From assembly GCF_051020975.1 (NCBI RefSeq), contig NC_135033.1, positions 8,087,501-8,151,500 of the forward strand: DNA of 64,000 bases, written 5' to 3'. The number at the start of each line of letters is the position of its first letter. Position 1 is the first letter of the stretch. Shown one piece after another: positions 45,892 through 58,265 of this stretch. The position numbers and the translations under genes are program-made. The DNA is from Osmia lignaria lignaria. Taxonomy: Eukaryota > Arthropoda > Insecta > Hymenoptera > Megachilidae. A model generated the notes under the pieces. That model was given only the letters and a program-made list of their open reading frames with translations, was not told the DNA's origin and did not search any database.

Positions 45892-48623
45892 ATGTCTCTA
45901 CCTTTCGCCCGCTATCCACCGCCTCTGTACGCGTATCCGCCAAACAACCCCCAAACTCGTATCGACCGGCTTTACCGTGCTCCCCTCGCGATCACGAAAT
46001 TCTCTCGTCAACGATTTTCCGAAGGCTCGTTTCAAACCGACGAATATATATCTTTGAGCACCCTCGCGACTCGTTCGCGGGGATTTTCAAGCGTATCGGA
46101 AAGGTGACACCCACGCGGGAAGGATGGATCAGAATTTCGAGGAACGATTCCTCGCAGGGGGCGTTTGCCCGGACGAAGAAGGCTCGGAGAAGAAGAAGAG
46201 GAGGAGGATCGGTTCGTTTTCCGCGCGGCGATGATGACATGTTAATGTATGGACGCGTAGTACCTACGTAAGAGCGTGTTTGGACGAAAGGAGGGCAAGA
46301 GGAGGGGTAGGAATGGTAAAGGAAGGCGAGAAGGGCACGGTGGTGGCAAGCACGAGCCAAAGGAGGGCCCCCTTTCCTGTCGGATGGGTTTCTTTCGGTT
46401 GAAAACGAACGAATGGGTCCTCGGCCCCGACGTCTCCGAGTCATTGTCGCCCTGCCTTCTTCATCTGCATACAATGCAGGAGACATCCGCGGCTCGAACC
46501 GCGCATCCCTCTGCTGCCCTCGCTCTCTCTATCCCCCTTTACCTCTGCCTCGCCTCCGACATCCTTGCCAGTCGACGACGACGTATCATCGGAATATCGT
46601 TAATACGGCCAGCCCATCGAAATTACCAGCCGTGGAGGGACGGGGAACGCGCGCAGCACGCGTCGTACCTTCTACTTCGCCTCTCGAATTCTTTCGAGCA
46701 AAGTTTTTGCTCCGCTCTGTCCGTCTGTCTGCCGCAGCAACGTCTGGAACGGGAAACCGATCGAGTAGCACCGATCCTTTTACTCGTTCCTGGTCGATGC
46801 AAAAACCGCGAACGGCTGTGCCGTGGAACGGAGACTCGGTCACATCGGGCAATCGGGAAAGTTCAATCACGAAACAAGGGGAAAGAAGAAGTGGTCGATT
46901 AAGAGCAGGAGGTCGAGCTCGTAACCGTTGCCCGTACCTCCCTTTCCAACCGAATACTGGCAACAGTTGCGGTTTATGAAATTAAATCCACCCCGGACGG
47001 TTCGGGGCACGCGTGGATCGCTTTCTTACGAGAACAAAACTCTCACCGCGGGTACAATAATTGCTGGATCTCGATAGAATTACTTTAGAGAGACGAAGCG
47101 ATTTCGACGTTGTCATAACCGCCCTCGAAGAGTCGCTGGAAATTAAGTAGAAGGGCAGTTTTTCAAGCGGCCGATTGCCGTAGGGTGGTCCTTGTCGTAT
47201 TTGTCGGGAGTTGCCGCGGCAAACGGACGATTTATTCTTTTAAGGGGGGGGCGCCTGTAGAGCGTCGCTCTCGGCCACGCTCTATAATATCCAGCACGAG
47301 CCCGGCCACCTTTATCTCTACTATTAACCCCCGCGAAAGTAATTAAATTAAATGATCCACGGTCCCTCGATCATCCGGCTCGTAAGTGCCTATTTATTCC
47401 GACACCCTTCGAACGCGCCGCCGAATCCTCCGTTCGCCGTGTACGCGATGCGAATTCCGAATCCTCTCCCTTCCTCTCGATCGACAAAAGAAAAAAAAAA
47501 AAAACAGTCGAATCTAATCGCTGGACGTCTCGCTGGCGACGAAAGAAAAGGAGAAATCCGGCAGTCCGTGCGGGCGAAGAAGGAAATCACTTTCTTGAGG
47601 AGCGAGGAGGAAGAAGAAGGGTACCGGAGCAGCTGGATCGAGATTGTTCGAGGATACGTGTTCGCGAGTAAAGGTAGGAGGCCCCTTTTGGGGCCGATAG
47701 AGCCTTCCTCGAGTGTCGACGCCGAGGAAAGAAGAGAGCTAAAGGGGCGGGAGGGTGGTAGGGTGTGCTCGCCGAGGGGTTTGGCGCACCACGAACCTCG
47801 CACGTGTTAGATAGAGGGTCGAACCGAGCCGCGAAGCTCCCGAGGGAGCTACGTACCATTTTGCATAAATCGCGAGACACCCCGTCGTAGCGGAACCTCG
47901 GGGAGATTCTCGAATATCTACGAACACTCGCTGCGTTGCGATCACACGGAGGGACGAAAACGTCGATGCCGCTTCGAGAGAGCAGTCTCGATATTTTCTC
48001 TCCCTTCATGCTCCGCGAACGACTCGAGACCGAGTATTCTGGAATCTCTTCCAGGAACGATGATCGTGGAATTTCAACTCTGCTCCCGCGTACCACCGCC
48101 GGACACGTATCCTTCGAGTCACCCTCGTTTCGCGACTCGGATTAATTCAACAATAACCGCAATATGCTTTCTCTCGCGGTTGCCGAGCAGTATCGTTTTA
48201 TAGCCGGCGCGGTAAGTTTCAGAGGACTGCCGCACCGGGGATGCGAGGCCCCCCCTATGTCCTCGACGAGGGGATGAATCGCGTTGCGCGACCGAAATGA
48301 AACGAAACGATAGCTCGGGGTGTAGTTAATGTTCCCGGTTACGCGGTTCGTCCCATCGCGTCTTGATCTATGCACCGGAGCTCATTTTCCAGGCACCCGA
48401 TCAATTTTCTATCGATATAAATACGTCCGACGGTTAAGTTTCTTAAGTTTCTCTCTCGAAAGATCGACCTTTTCGCGTTCGACTCGAGCGTCGGATCATG
48501 GGCCGGATCCAAAATGAACGAAAGGAAAAAAGAAACGTTCAGCGGTGGACCGACGTTTTTGGTCGAGTCGCGTTCCAGCGTCTCCCGTTTCTCCGTCATA
48601 AATCCTCCGCACCGGGAGGTACG

Positions 48624-48638
48624 TTTTTTTTTTTTTTT
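48624..48638. repeat. Poly(T) run of 15
   Basis: An uninterrupted T run on the + strand. Confidence 0.8.
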
Positions 48639-48701
48639 ATCCCCCGAAACGATCCACGCGGCCATTAGCGAGGACAGTGGTAGAGCGAGGCGATTGACGA
48701 C

Positions 48702-48724
48702 CGATCGATCGGGCCGATCGATCG
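48702..48724. repeat. 23-bp near-perfect palindrome of CGATCGATCGG
   Basis: CGATCGATCGG (48702-48712), one centre base G, then CCGATCGATCG (48714-48724). The arms are exact reverse complements. It consists of overlapping ATCGAT words, the core of the DREF/BEAF-type motif known at insect promoters and boundaries. Confidence 0.6.
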
Positions 48725-49274
48725 CGATTGAGCGCCGGATAAGGCTCGTCCTCTGGAACCGGTAACGCGCGGTATCCTTAGACGTACTTTCGGTAAAACG
48801 ACGTAAACGACCAGCTGCGGCCCGGTTGCGTCACTTTCGCATCGGATTTGAGCCTACTGGAACCTTGGCTTAGCGTCGATACGTCGATCCGTTTGACGAG
48901 AAAGTTCGTTTAATTCGAGCCGAAAGTTCGCTTTCCTCCGCCTTGGCTTTAGAAATCTTTCACGCGACGTCCTTGCTTCCTCGAGCAGACTTGTTTATAC
49001 GAAATATCGGCTATCTTTCCCACGTTCATCGTTTTCGAGCTGGAACGATCGAAGCTACACTTGTTCGAATTTTCGAACGGCGATCGATCTCGAGGGCTAA
49101 CAGCGAAAGAAGAAGCGAGAAAGATCGAAGAGACAGGACATACTTACGCAAGGCCCATACCTATAAGTTAAGATTAACCTTGCTTAGCGGTGCGGAGCGT
49201 GGAGAGAAGGACGGGACGACTGTTGGGAGCCGGGCTGGGCCGGTTAACGAACGAGGACATTTGACGGGATTAAT

Positions 49275-49302
49275 TTATGTTCAGTTTGGTAACTGAACAT
49301 AA
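49275..49302. repeat. Perfect 12-bp hairpin with 4-base loop
   Basis: TTATGTTCAGTT (49275-49286) and AACTGAACATAA (49291-49302) are exact reverse complements around TGGT. The stem does not extend beyond one further G-T pair, so it is too short for a typical microRNA precursor. Paired ACTGAACA half-sites could also bind a dimeric protein, such as a nuclear receptor. Confidence 0.65.
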
Positions 49303-51895
49303 GAGCCGATACGGCCGTCCGTGTCAGCAGAGAAGACGCAGGAGGAAAAGAGTAAGGTCGATCGAGATGCGTACAGGTATCATCGAAGCTCGTCTTCGAT
49401 CAGGGACATCGGTTTTAGGGAATAACGAGTTTCCTCTCTCTTTTCTCTTTTTATTCCCAAAATTATTTTTCGCCCGGACACGGTGTAACCTTCGAACCTA
49501 TCGGCCAACGGTGTAGAATAACAGATTGAATAGACGAGTTATTGAATTTCGTTTAATTAAGATGAAATAATCATAGTCTGTCGTCGAATGGTAACTTTTC
49601 TACCGCAACACGCCCAAGGAAAGTGCACGGGTGCGTTTAGCTCGATGCCCGCGTTACACGCGGCTCGATGCAATGCCCAAGAATAGAGCATACTTTTTCA
49701 GCTAGATGTCAAACGAGCGAACGATTTAATCGAGAAAGCAAGCAGCGTGCCCGCATTTGTCCAGGGTATCGACGCTGCAGCTGTTCGTTCGACTGTTAAC
49801 GATAACCACGTTGTATCGGCAAAGCTTGTGCTTCTGTCGCGCGCCATTATATTTAGATCGTTTATAAATCGCGGTTCGATGGTATCGGCGTGACAATAAT
49901 AAAGGTGCAGTCTCGGCCCGTTGCGCGCCGTTCAGCCGCTAAACGATCGTTTCTAAAGTTCGCAATTGAGTAACATTACTCTATCGTCTGCCCTCATGCA
50001 ATAACATCACTGTTATTCCTATCATTCCAATCATCGTTCTCATTAATATCATCATTACCGTTCACGCAAACGTCAGTCTTCTCTAAATCATACGTTACCC
50101 TTTGATCGACCCGCATTTCTCTCACTACCTATCGCACTTCCTGTGCACGCTCTAAACGTCGAGGAAAAAAAAGAAAGAGAACGAGAGACAAACGCGGGCG
50201 TTCACACGGCGAAAGATGAAAAATATCTTTTAAATCGTCCGTCTAATTGCGATTTGACGAGCTCCGTAGCCGCAGGCTTCCGTGCCAGTGATCCGTTGTT
50301 TCAGGGCCCATCAACGGGCATGATCAATGATCCGGCAGGCACCACGGGGCTCGCTAAAATTTCACGGTGTATCCTCACGAGAATTCGCGGAACAACCATC
50401 GAGCAAACAATGTTTCGAACGATGTATATCTATTATATATGTTTCTATTATTTTTATTTATCGGACCGTGTGTCTCCGAGCAATAGCGCTAATTGCGGGT
50501 GGTCTTTTCTTTCTCTATCACGGAACGACGATTATCGGAAAGAAGTCGTTATCGTTTTTGTCGTGAACGGAGCAACGCCGAATTCGTTCGATAGCGAAGA
50601 AGCTGGAATTCTTCGGCCGAGCACGCGGCATTCCGCTTCTCGAATCGGCTCTTCGTCCTCGAGGCGGAGCGCGAGAAGGAGAGCGAAAGGAGGACGGACG
50701 CAGAGGCAGGTACGGCTCGTTAAAGTCGCTAGTCCGATTTATTTATCGCGAGAGGAAAGGAGGCTTAGCGGGGATCGGTTCGAAAGGTTGGTTCATTGAG
50801 CGTCCGGCGTCTGGATCAGCGGAGTGATTGATAGTGATTTGGCAGATAGCGATCGGAGAACGCGAAGAGGTGTGCACCTGACGGTGCGCGCGCGAGACCG
50901 ACTGAGAGAAGGATGGTCGGATCGGTTCGTTCGAACCGGAATAGAGAAGGGATGGAGCGAAAGGCCTAAAGGTACGTTTTCACGCGACGTTAAATCGCTC
51001 CACTTGCGGTGTCACCGTATGAAATGTCACAACTTTTGTCGTCATAAAAATTGAAATTGTCAGAATACTAAATTTCGTGTCGCGACATTAATTTCAATAG
51101 ATCAAATCATTTTGTGATGAATATTACCGTATTGTCGCAGCTGTATTTTATTTCTATTCTTTTGAAACTCGCTGCAGTGGCGATAAAACCGACGATTTAC
51201 CGTCACATGAAAACGTACCTTAAGACACAGTCGAAAGAGAGACGAGGCAGGAAAAGGTAAGAAGATGGCTTCTGCGGGCCTCGAAAACCCGTAGAACCTA
51301 TTATCCGAGGTGGGCAACGGCTATCGGACAGCAGCATCTTTCCGTGTGGGTGTCCGAATACCCTTAAGACCCCATAAGTCGAGTGCCACCCTGCCGAGAA
51401 AACCGCCCCCGCGAACTGCTCGCTAGACACCTCCTTAGACACCCTTTCAATTTCCTATATGCCCGATAATCATCTGCCCGACCGGATCTCTCACCGCGGG
51501 ATGGAACCGCCTCTCCTCTTTCTTTCTTTCTTTCTACCTTTCCTTACGATTGCTCGAGCTTCGTTTCTCGGAGCCTATCCTCGCTTTCCTCCCGAGGGTA
51601 TCGAGGACATCTCTTAGCCGGACATAATTGGAAGTATCGAGATTAAGGCATCCCGATAGCTCGAACGAGAATATCAGACTGGTTTTCGCGCTCGATCCCG
51701 ATAAATTAAATCCCCGACCGGAAATGGACTGTGAAATCGCGTCTGGTTGACCCGGAAATCGTGTGGAAAATATCTCGCAACGGTCCTACCTGGATCTCGA
51801 TGGAACCAGCCGCTTGGACGCGTTCGTGACAAAGCATTGTTTCCCTCGCTTCTTCTCGCGGCTCCGTAATCTATAGCCCTTAAATTTTCTAAAGT
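49303..51895. other. Intergenic DNA, no gene seen
   Basis: An AT-containing block at 49795-49960 (CCATTATATTTAG, CGTTTATAAATCG, GACAATAATAAAGG) looks enhancer-like. A 218-codon frame at 50143-50799 (+) starts with a non-ATG codon and is Arg/Ser-rich. A (TTTC)n run lies at 51519-51534. Confidence 0.35.
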
Positions 51896-52080
51896 ACTCA
51901 ATCACCCAGCGTATTTTTATGCAAACGCCGTCTCACGAGGATCCCCCGGAACCTCGCCGAGGCCTCACAATAAAGCCGTGACGTATGAATCTACCGGCGA
52001 CATAAACTTCGCGCGCATATTATTAGCCGCTATTCCGCAAGACTTATGCGCCAGAGTCTCCCCCCATCTTACCTGAGACC
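51896..52080. promoter_or_regulatory. Candidate enhancer core with TTTAT/ATAAA sites
   Basis: Words include TTTTTATGCAAACG, CACAATAAAGCC, GACATAAACTTC, CATATTATTAGCC and GACTTATGCGCC. The combination matches homeodomain-type binding words and resembles the block at 7980-8110. It is judged by motif density only. Confidence 0.3.
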
Positions 52081-55000
52081 CGTTCAGCCTACGGATCGGA
52101 TACGTTCATAGGGGCTCGATCGAACCCCTTTTCGAGTCGCGATTTCCTTCCCGCCGCTAAGTAAAATCAATCGACAAACACTTGGTCCAAAGTAACTCGC
52201 TTATCGCGACGAGTATCGTCCATCGAAAAGATTCCCACAGGTGTAATCCGGAGCGAGACTGGGTCCAGGAAACCGCGCCGCGTGTAAACTGTCCAATAAG
52301 TAAGGGGGCGAACACGGGGCACGGCTCGTACCCGTTTGCTTCTTGTACTTCGCGTCCGCTGGTGCAGCGTTTCATAACGTACGGCACACGTACGGGACCT
52401 CGGCAGGGCCTACGGACGCCAGCGATGCTATAAAGAATATCCGAGAGAATAAAAGCGGCTTGACTTATTTCAACCACCAGCAGGACAGAAGGAGAAAGAA
52501 ACGGAGACAGGGGATAGAGGCAGGATAAAGGGAGACGAGGAAGGAGACACGATGAAAGAGACGGAAAAGGATCGAGTTGGGTGCTGGGCTAACCGGCCGC
52601 CAGGGCCCTCGCGTCCAACAGCCTCGGATAGCTGCAGAAGCGGTGGCCGAATGCTGCTATATTGCCCGACCTTTGCGATCCGAGCACGCGTGCCCACACA
52701 CGTCGGTTCGCGTACAGCCGGACCGCGAAACTATCCTTCGATCGTTTAAAACCGTGTCTTTCCCTCCCTCGTCTTTCCAACGATTGCTCGGACAAAAAGA
52801 CGTTCCACGTTTAACGATCGTCAGCTAAGACCTTCGAGGCTTGGGATTTCTAAAATTATTCATTATCGCGTTTATCTGGTTAGAAGAATCGTGGCAGACG
52901 TTTCGCGGAACGGAATCGTTTCGGGAGCCAGTTCATAGGACGGATGCTGGCGGAGAAGTGGGTCGCGACCAACGTTCCAACGTTTTTAGACCTTCGGGCT
53001 TCGGATTCTCTATTGTCGACGAAGAAAACTACCGGACCGGGAGATAATTGAAAGATAAATCGAATCGTGAACGAACGCTCGGTTCCATAATAAGCGTCGT
53101 CACACCTAGTCCTGCTCGGGTCGAGATACAACTTCTTAGTAGATGCTAACTGTTCATCATGCAAATCCTCTTTGTTCGAGTTAACTCTACTGTGGTCCTC
53201 GGTTCAGCTACCTGTTCAAGTTCTTCGAGTAAAAAATCACTCGTTACATGGTTCTTTTTTTTTTTTTTTTAAAGAAAAGAGAAGAGCGCGGTAGGGTTAA
53301 GGTTTGACGCGGTTGCACGCGTGCACGGAGCTCGCGAGACGCGACGAAAGAAGGAGGGCTCCTAAGTGACGGTAATTATCATAAAAACAGTGATTTTTCG
53401 CAGTACCACGGTCTGGCTATTTTTAGAGACCGACTCACGTCGCGTCGACAGGTATCCACGGAGATCCGCTCGACGTCTACGCGACGTTCCACGCGTGCAA
53501 CCTCGTAAGTGACTCGTAACACTTAACCCAGACACCGGTTCTGTTGCGCGACCACTTCCTGCAATCGCAGGATCGTCATCGTCCTCTCGCGATTCTCCTT
53601 TTCCCAGCTGCTTCGCCCGTTCTTCCTCGCGTTATCGGTACACGTTACACCCGTGTTACACTCGGCGAGATTGCGCAACGCGCGCGGTTTCGAAGCGGTA
53701 CCCGGTCTCGTAAACTCGATCAGGCATTTAAATCTTTCTCGCGAGTTACGAAAAGTCCTTGCTCGCGTCCCCGAACCAGACTGGATAACGTTGTAAAACC
53801 GGTAATCTTCTGTTCGCAGGACTCGCACGGTTCTGTAAAACCGTCTGTCGGGGAACTTTGGAACGATCCGGACACGCTCGAGCGTCGAATAGGTGACGGT
53901 CAGCATGAATTCGCGGGACGAGAAGAAGGAAGAAGGATAAGGAGAGGTCGAAGATGAAGAGCGAAGCTGTAAGACGACCAGACGAGACACAGCGGATCCT
54001 TTCAGAAGCGGCAATGTTTATCCACGTAATATTTACTCGCCCGTCCGCCACGGCAAAAAGCTTACGCGCGCCGGTGAAATTTTGTTTAGTTTGTCGAGTG
54101 TTAATTTTATATAATTTTTACGGCAAACCTCGCGCAATAGCAAAGTACCGGACTCCTCAGCGACACTTCGAACAGTCGCGTTAAATCGTCGTAGCATCGA
54201 GTGTACCAACGAGTAATTCGCTATTTTCATTTGCAATCGTTTAGAAGCGTAGAATTAATTACAATTCTCGCGCGATTTTCCAATCGATTTCAAAGATCTT
54301 AAGATTTACCAAGTATCGTTTTACAAAATCCAAAATCACTTGTATTGTAAAGCGTCTCTGTGTAAAATTGATTATTTCAAATATACAGGTAAAGTTACAT
54401 CCAAGTTTCGATTCAAACGTTCCAACGCACATCCAGCGACGCAATGTTGCTTCAGTTCGATCGAAGATCGATTCATCGTCGATGCTGAAAGAGGTAACCT
54501 CGTATCGTAAATCCCTGGCGGGCGATCCGAAAAAGCCTACCGGAGCCTGTCCTTTCCAGTCTCGTTATCCGAAAGCGTTTCATGCCCCGTCGAACATGAG
54601 AACGACGTCACGCCTTGGTCCGTCAGCCGCGTGAAAATCGAGTCCACCTTCAAGATTCAAAGAGCCAAGTCCGCGCGACATCGCCTCGAGGTCGTCGAAA
54701 ACCCCGACGATGTCGCAGCGCGAGCTCGTAAACAATTTCTCGATTGACAGAAATTTCGTCAATAACATCGATTATTCTTTCGTATCGTTTTTTTCTCATC
54801 TCTTCTTTTTCTACACGTACGAATTTAGCCGTCGAAAACGGAAAGCCCGTTAGCCGAGGATGTTTTGTCGCGGGTACGAGATTCGTCCATTAAAATCGGG
54901 ACGTTTCAATTAATTTCGTCGGTTAAGCGGCAATCGGTGCGAACGATTATGTCCGCGGGAACGGCGTAAACAGCGAGAGAACGGAAACCAGTTGGAGTTT

Positions 55001-56185
55001 CAATAACTTTATTAAACTCGGTAAAGGTCTGCGGTCTGCGAACTTGATTCTCTTCCCTCCTCTCTTTTTCATTTGTCCTCGCAGGAAATGAATTCAATTT
55101 CCCGCGTACAAAGTGATTGTTTTCATTTTAATAACAAACCGGCCCGCGCGACTTTCGCGCCGACATTGGGAAACAATAACGCGCAGTCGTTAAAATTTAT
55201 AAGGAACCGAGGTAAGTAGAGCATGATGAGTTCAAGGAAGGAACTGAACGAGTGAAACAAACATTCGATACTTGTTATTATTACGTAACAGTGTAACCAG
55301 TTTCGATGAAAATGTTCCTTGGTATACGAAGAGCTGGTGGAGATAGGGAGGACAGAAATTTGAAAGACCACGGCAATCGGAGGAGCCGTTATTTCGAAAG
55401 GAGCGGTGTGGCAGGGCTAGCTTAGCCCGCCTGGCCCTGGAACGAGCGGCTTTCAAGAGTTTCGGGCCTCGGGCTACAGACACCGATCGCCTTCTGACCC
55501 ACACCGACACCGACGATTCCACCTAGCTGACCCAACTTTCTGCTCAGCCTCGCACCCACACGTCCAACTCGCTTCATCTTCCACGAAACGCACGTGCGTT
55601 CGCCGCGCCTACGCGACACCGCTCTTCGTCTCCTCAACTTTTCTGCTTTTCGCGTACATAACGGCCCGCGAGAAGAATTTCTCATACTTCCACGGGCTTA
55701 ACTCAAACACGACGGCAATGAGAGTATTGCACGTAGCGTAAATTGAATGGAAAATGAGAAAAGAAGGAGGCCGAGATTAATTGGCGAGAAGGAGAATTCT
55801 CCGCGTGTCGAGTCGAATCACGCGGAATGAGGTATCGCGTTTGGAGCGCGAATTAATTTTCGTTCGAAGACATATAAATCGCATCGCTGGCGGTATAAAA
55901 TTTATTAAGCGATCCCAACTACATACGCGCGCATACATTACGCTGCAGCGACGGATGGCCGCGTGCCTCGGGTTTCGCCTCGCTCGCTTACTCGCGCTGG
56001 TTCAGTAAGACGTCAACTCGCATTCTTCTATGAAACCGCGCGTCTCGTTTTGTCACGGTTAATGAAGTTACCAGCTCCGTTCGAGCAACAGCGTGTAACG
56101 GGCTTTCGTATTCACCGGTCAATTCGCATTAGCATTATATACGTCCGGCGATCTGGTAGCAGCGCGCGACCATACCTCTCTCTCT
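52081..56185. other. Intergenic DNA, no gene seen
   Basis: Contains a T16 run at 53255-53270, an exact POU octamer at 53159-53166 and an AT-rich patch at 54180-54420. Open frames overlap on both strands and carry no recognisable domain. Confidence 0.35.
53159..53166 (+). promoter_or_regulatory. POU octamer ATGCAAAT
   Basis: An exact octamer in the context TCATCATGCAAATCC. Confidence 0.35.
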
Positions 56186-56213
56186 CCCCTACCCCTACCC
56201 CTACCCCTTTCCC
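56186..56213 (-). other. G-quadruplex motif
   Basis: The + strand has four CCCC runs spaced by TA, then TTTCCC. The - strand therefore has five G runs (three to four G each) with loops of two or three bases, a textbook intramolecular G-quadruplex. The unit TAGGGG resembles some telomere repeats but differs from the usual insect TTAGG. Confidence 0.7.
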
Positions 56214-57000
56214 ATTAATCCTTCACCTTCCACACGGCACCATTAATCAACGGTGCTTTATCATTTTCCTATCGTTTTAATAGAATACGCGAGGGACGGT
56301 GCGGGGATCCTGACAACCGGTGACCTACATCCGAACCTGATCGATTCGAAAACTGAAACGGATCGAAACAGAAATATTGCGGAAAATTACGATATCTTAG
56401 AAATTCATTTTACTACAAATCGACTGTGGCTCGCGGTTTACAGGTCGCGCGAAACGAGAGGCGAGGGTGCGAGGGAAAAAGAGAAGAGATGGAAGAAGGA
56501 AGGAAGGAAGGATGGTGGAACGATGCATACGCGGCATACATTAGCATAGGTTTACTCCGGCACGGGCTGCTGCTGTTTCATAGGTGGTTAGTTGGCACGC
56601 GACCGTGAGAGGTAACGAGAGAAGGGATTACGAGCACGCAATCGTTTTTGCCGGCTTCGGAAACAAAAGCAAACCCGGCCGATTATTAGCCGAGGCAACC
56701 GGGACGCGTGTCGCGTACTCCGAAGCGAACGGTCTAGGACCGCGACCGAAAGTTCAACCGGGAGCAGATCACGGCCTTACAGCTTTTTAATGTTATGCGG
56801 CATTCCCTTACCCCGTGAATGAACCACCAGAGTGAAAGAGAACCATCGCGTCATTGAGAAAGAGAGAGAAATCCTGAGGAGACGGGAAGGGGGGGACTTG
56901 GGCCCGAGTCTCTCCAGGCTCGTAGGAAGCCGTTAACCCACTTGTTCGTCGTATACTAATGAGGATGAAAATGAGATGACTGCGTTTATTTTAATTTCAT
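56214..57000. other. Intergenic DNA, no gene seen
   Basis: A purine-rich stretch lies at 56455-56520 (GGAAGGAAGGAAGG). No exon or binding-site cluster is recognised. Confidence 0.35.
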
Positions 57001-57044
57001 CAGGTGCAAAGGACGTCGGCCGTACGGCTACGTTCTTGCACCTG
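57001..57044. ncRNA. Extended imperfect hairpin, 44 bp, function unknown
   Basis: CAGGTGCAA (57001-57009) pairs exactly with TTGCACCTG (57036-57044). Allowing one bulged A at 57010, six more pairs form (57011-57016 with 57030-57035, one of them G-T). After a second bulge at 57017, four more form, closing on the tetraloop GTAC. That is about 19 pairs in 44 bases. Both arms also contain the E-box CAGGTG/CACCTG. It is shorter than usual insect microRNA precursors, so a DNA-level role (paired Snail/Zfh-type sites) is as likely as an RNA. Confidence 0.3.
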
Positions 57045-58129
57045 TCCCCCTGCCTCGTCGATTCGACTCCGATGGACCGCGAACTCGATTCTATACGAAA
57101 AAGGAAAAACAATATGAAAATATTCGATTCAGGAATTTAGAATAAGATTTACGAACGATTCAAATTTTTCATATCAAACGTCTTTCCAGTGATCGTTTGC
57201 CTTCGGATCACCTAGGACAACCCTTTCGTCCTGAAATAAGACAGTTTATGCAGAAGAGGGTTGCTTCGTTGCACGCTTCATTCTCCTTTCCTATTCTTCG
57301 ATCGTCATAGATCACCAGAAATCTTCTTCCTGTAACGTATTCCTGGATGGAAAATCTCTCGTAGCCGTGTCTCGGCGGTTAGATATTTTTGCGTAACAAT
57401 AGGCAAGCTACCCCGTTACGTTTTCGCGCCGATTGCTGCCGATCCGAGGAGGCCGGTATCGAAACGGTCGAAGATAGACAAGCCTCTCCTTACGTATGCA
57501 CGATTTCGTCTCCCCTGCAAGAGCGGAGCTCGGGAAGAGAATGAGCGGAAGAGCGAGAAAGGGGGTGGGAAAGGGTGCGAAGAAAAGGAAAGGAGGAAGG
57601 AAGGAAGCAAAGGGGTTTTTGCATGATCACGGTTCGACGGCGATGGCCTCGGAGACGAGCATCTATCTCAGGGGTGTGATCTTTCTACCCCCTCCACGTT
57701 GACGCGGAGCAGAGCCGCAGAGGACGGACGCGGGGGTCACAATGGTTTGCATACACTTTCCCATAGGGATGACACCGTTCGGATGTATACCTGGACCTTT
57801 AAACGGCAGCGGAAGAGAGGAAAAGAAAAGGGATACGTAACGTATGGAGATCTATGCAAAATCGCGCGTACCTGAGCCCAGAGGATATATCCGTCCGATA
57901 CCACGGGGTCACCCTTTCCATCGTGTTTATTGTTCCAGATCGGGCAGAAGAAGGGTTGCGCGCTGGCCCGTCTACCCTCTCCGCCCCTACACCCCTTTTT
58001 TTTCCACGGGCCTGTTGCCTTCTTCCTAGCTGTTTCTCTTTCCCGGCCGAGCCACCCTTGAATTTTAAATTATGCAACGACCCGGCCACTGCCACTGTCA
58101 GCGTCTACGGTGAGCGCGAGAGAGAAGGA
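57045..58129. other. Intergenic DNA, no gene seen
   Basis: A purine-rich stretch lies at 57525-57615 (GGAAAGGAGGAAGG words). No exon is recognised. Confidence 0.35.
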
Positions 58130-58265
58130 AGCTAGACTTCCGAGCTGGCTCAACCAGGTATATTCAAATGGGCATATTACCTGGGCTCTTCCTATTCAAA
58201 CAGCCTAGCTACCTCGTAAACCCCCTCCTCCTCCCGATCATCGGAGATTTATAATAAAAGCAACG
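58130..58265. promoter_or_regulatory. Candidate enhancer core with inverted CAGGTA sites
   Basis: CCAGGTA (58154-58160) and TACCTGG (58178-58184) face each other across 17 bases. TATTCAAA occurs twice about 30 bp apart. GAGATTTATAATAAAAGC follows near 58244-58261. The arrangement resembles a compact regulatory module. It could also fold as a small bulged hairpin. Confidence 0.3.

Larger units (their letters stand above)
44668..49274. other. Intergenic DNA, no gene seen
   Basis: Contains an (AG)n run at 45117-45135, a (CT)n run at 45869-45891, purine-rich stretches at 46180-46205 and 46280-46370, a G8 run near 47246, a regulatory-looking AT segment at 47270-47360 (CTCTATAATATCC, AAGTAATTAAATTAAATG) and a palindrome at 48702. 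Frames of about 150-210 codons here overlap on both strands and have low-complexity content. Confidence 0.35.
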
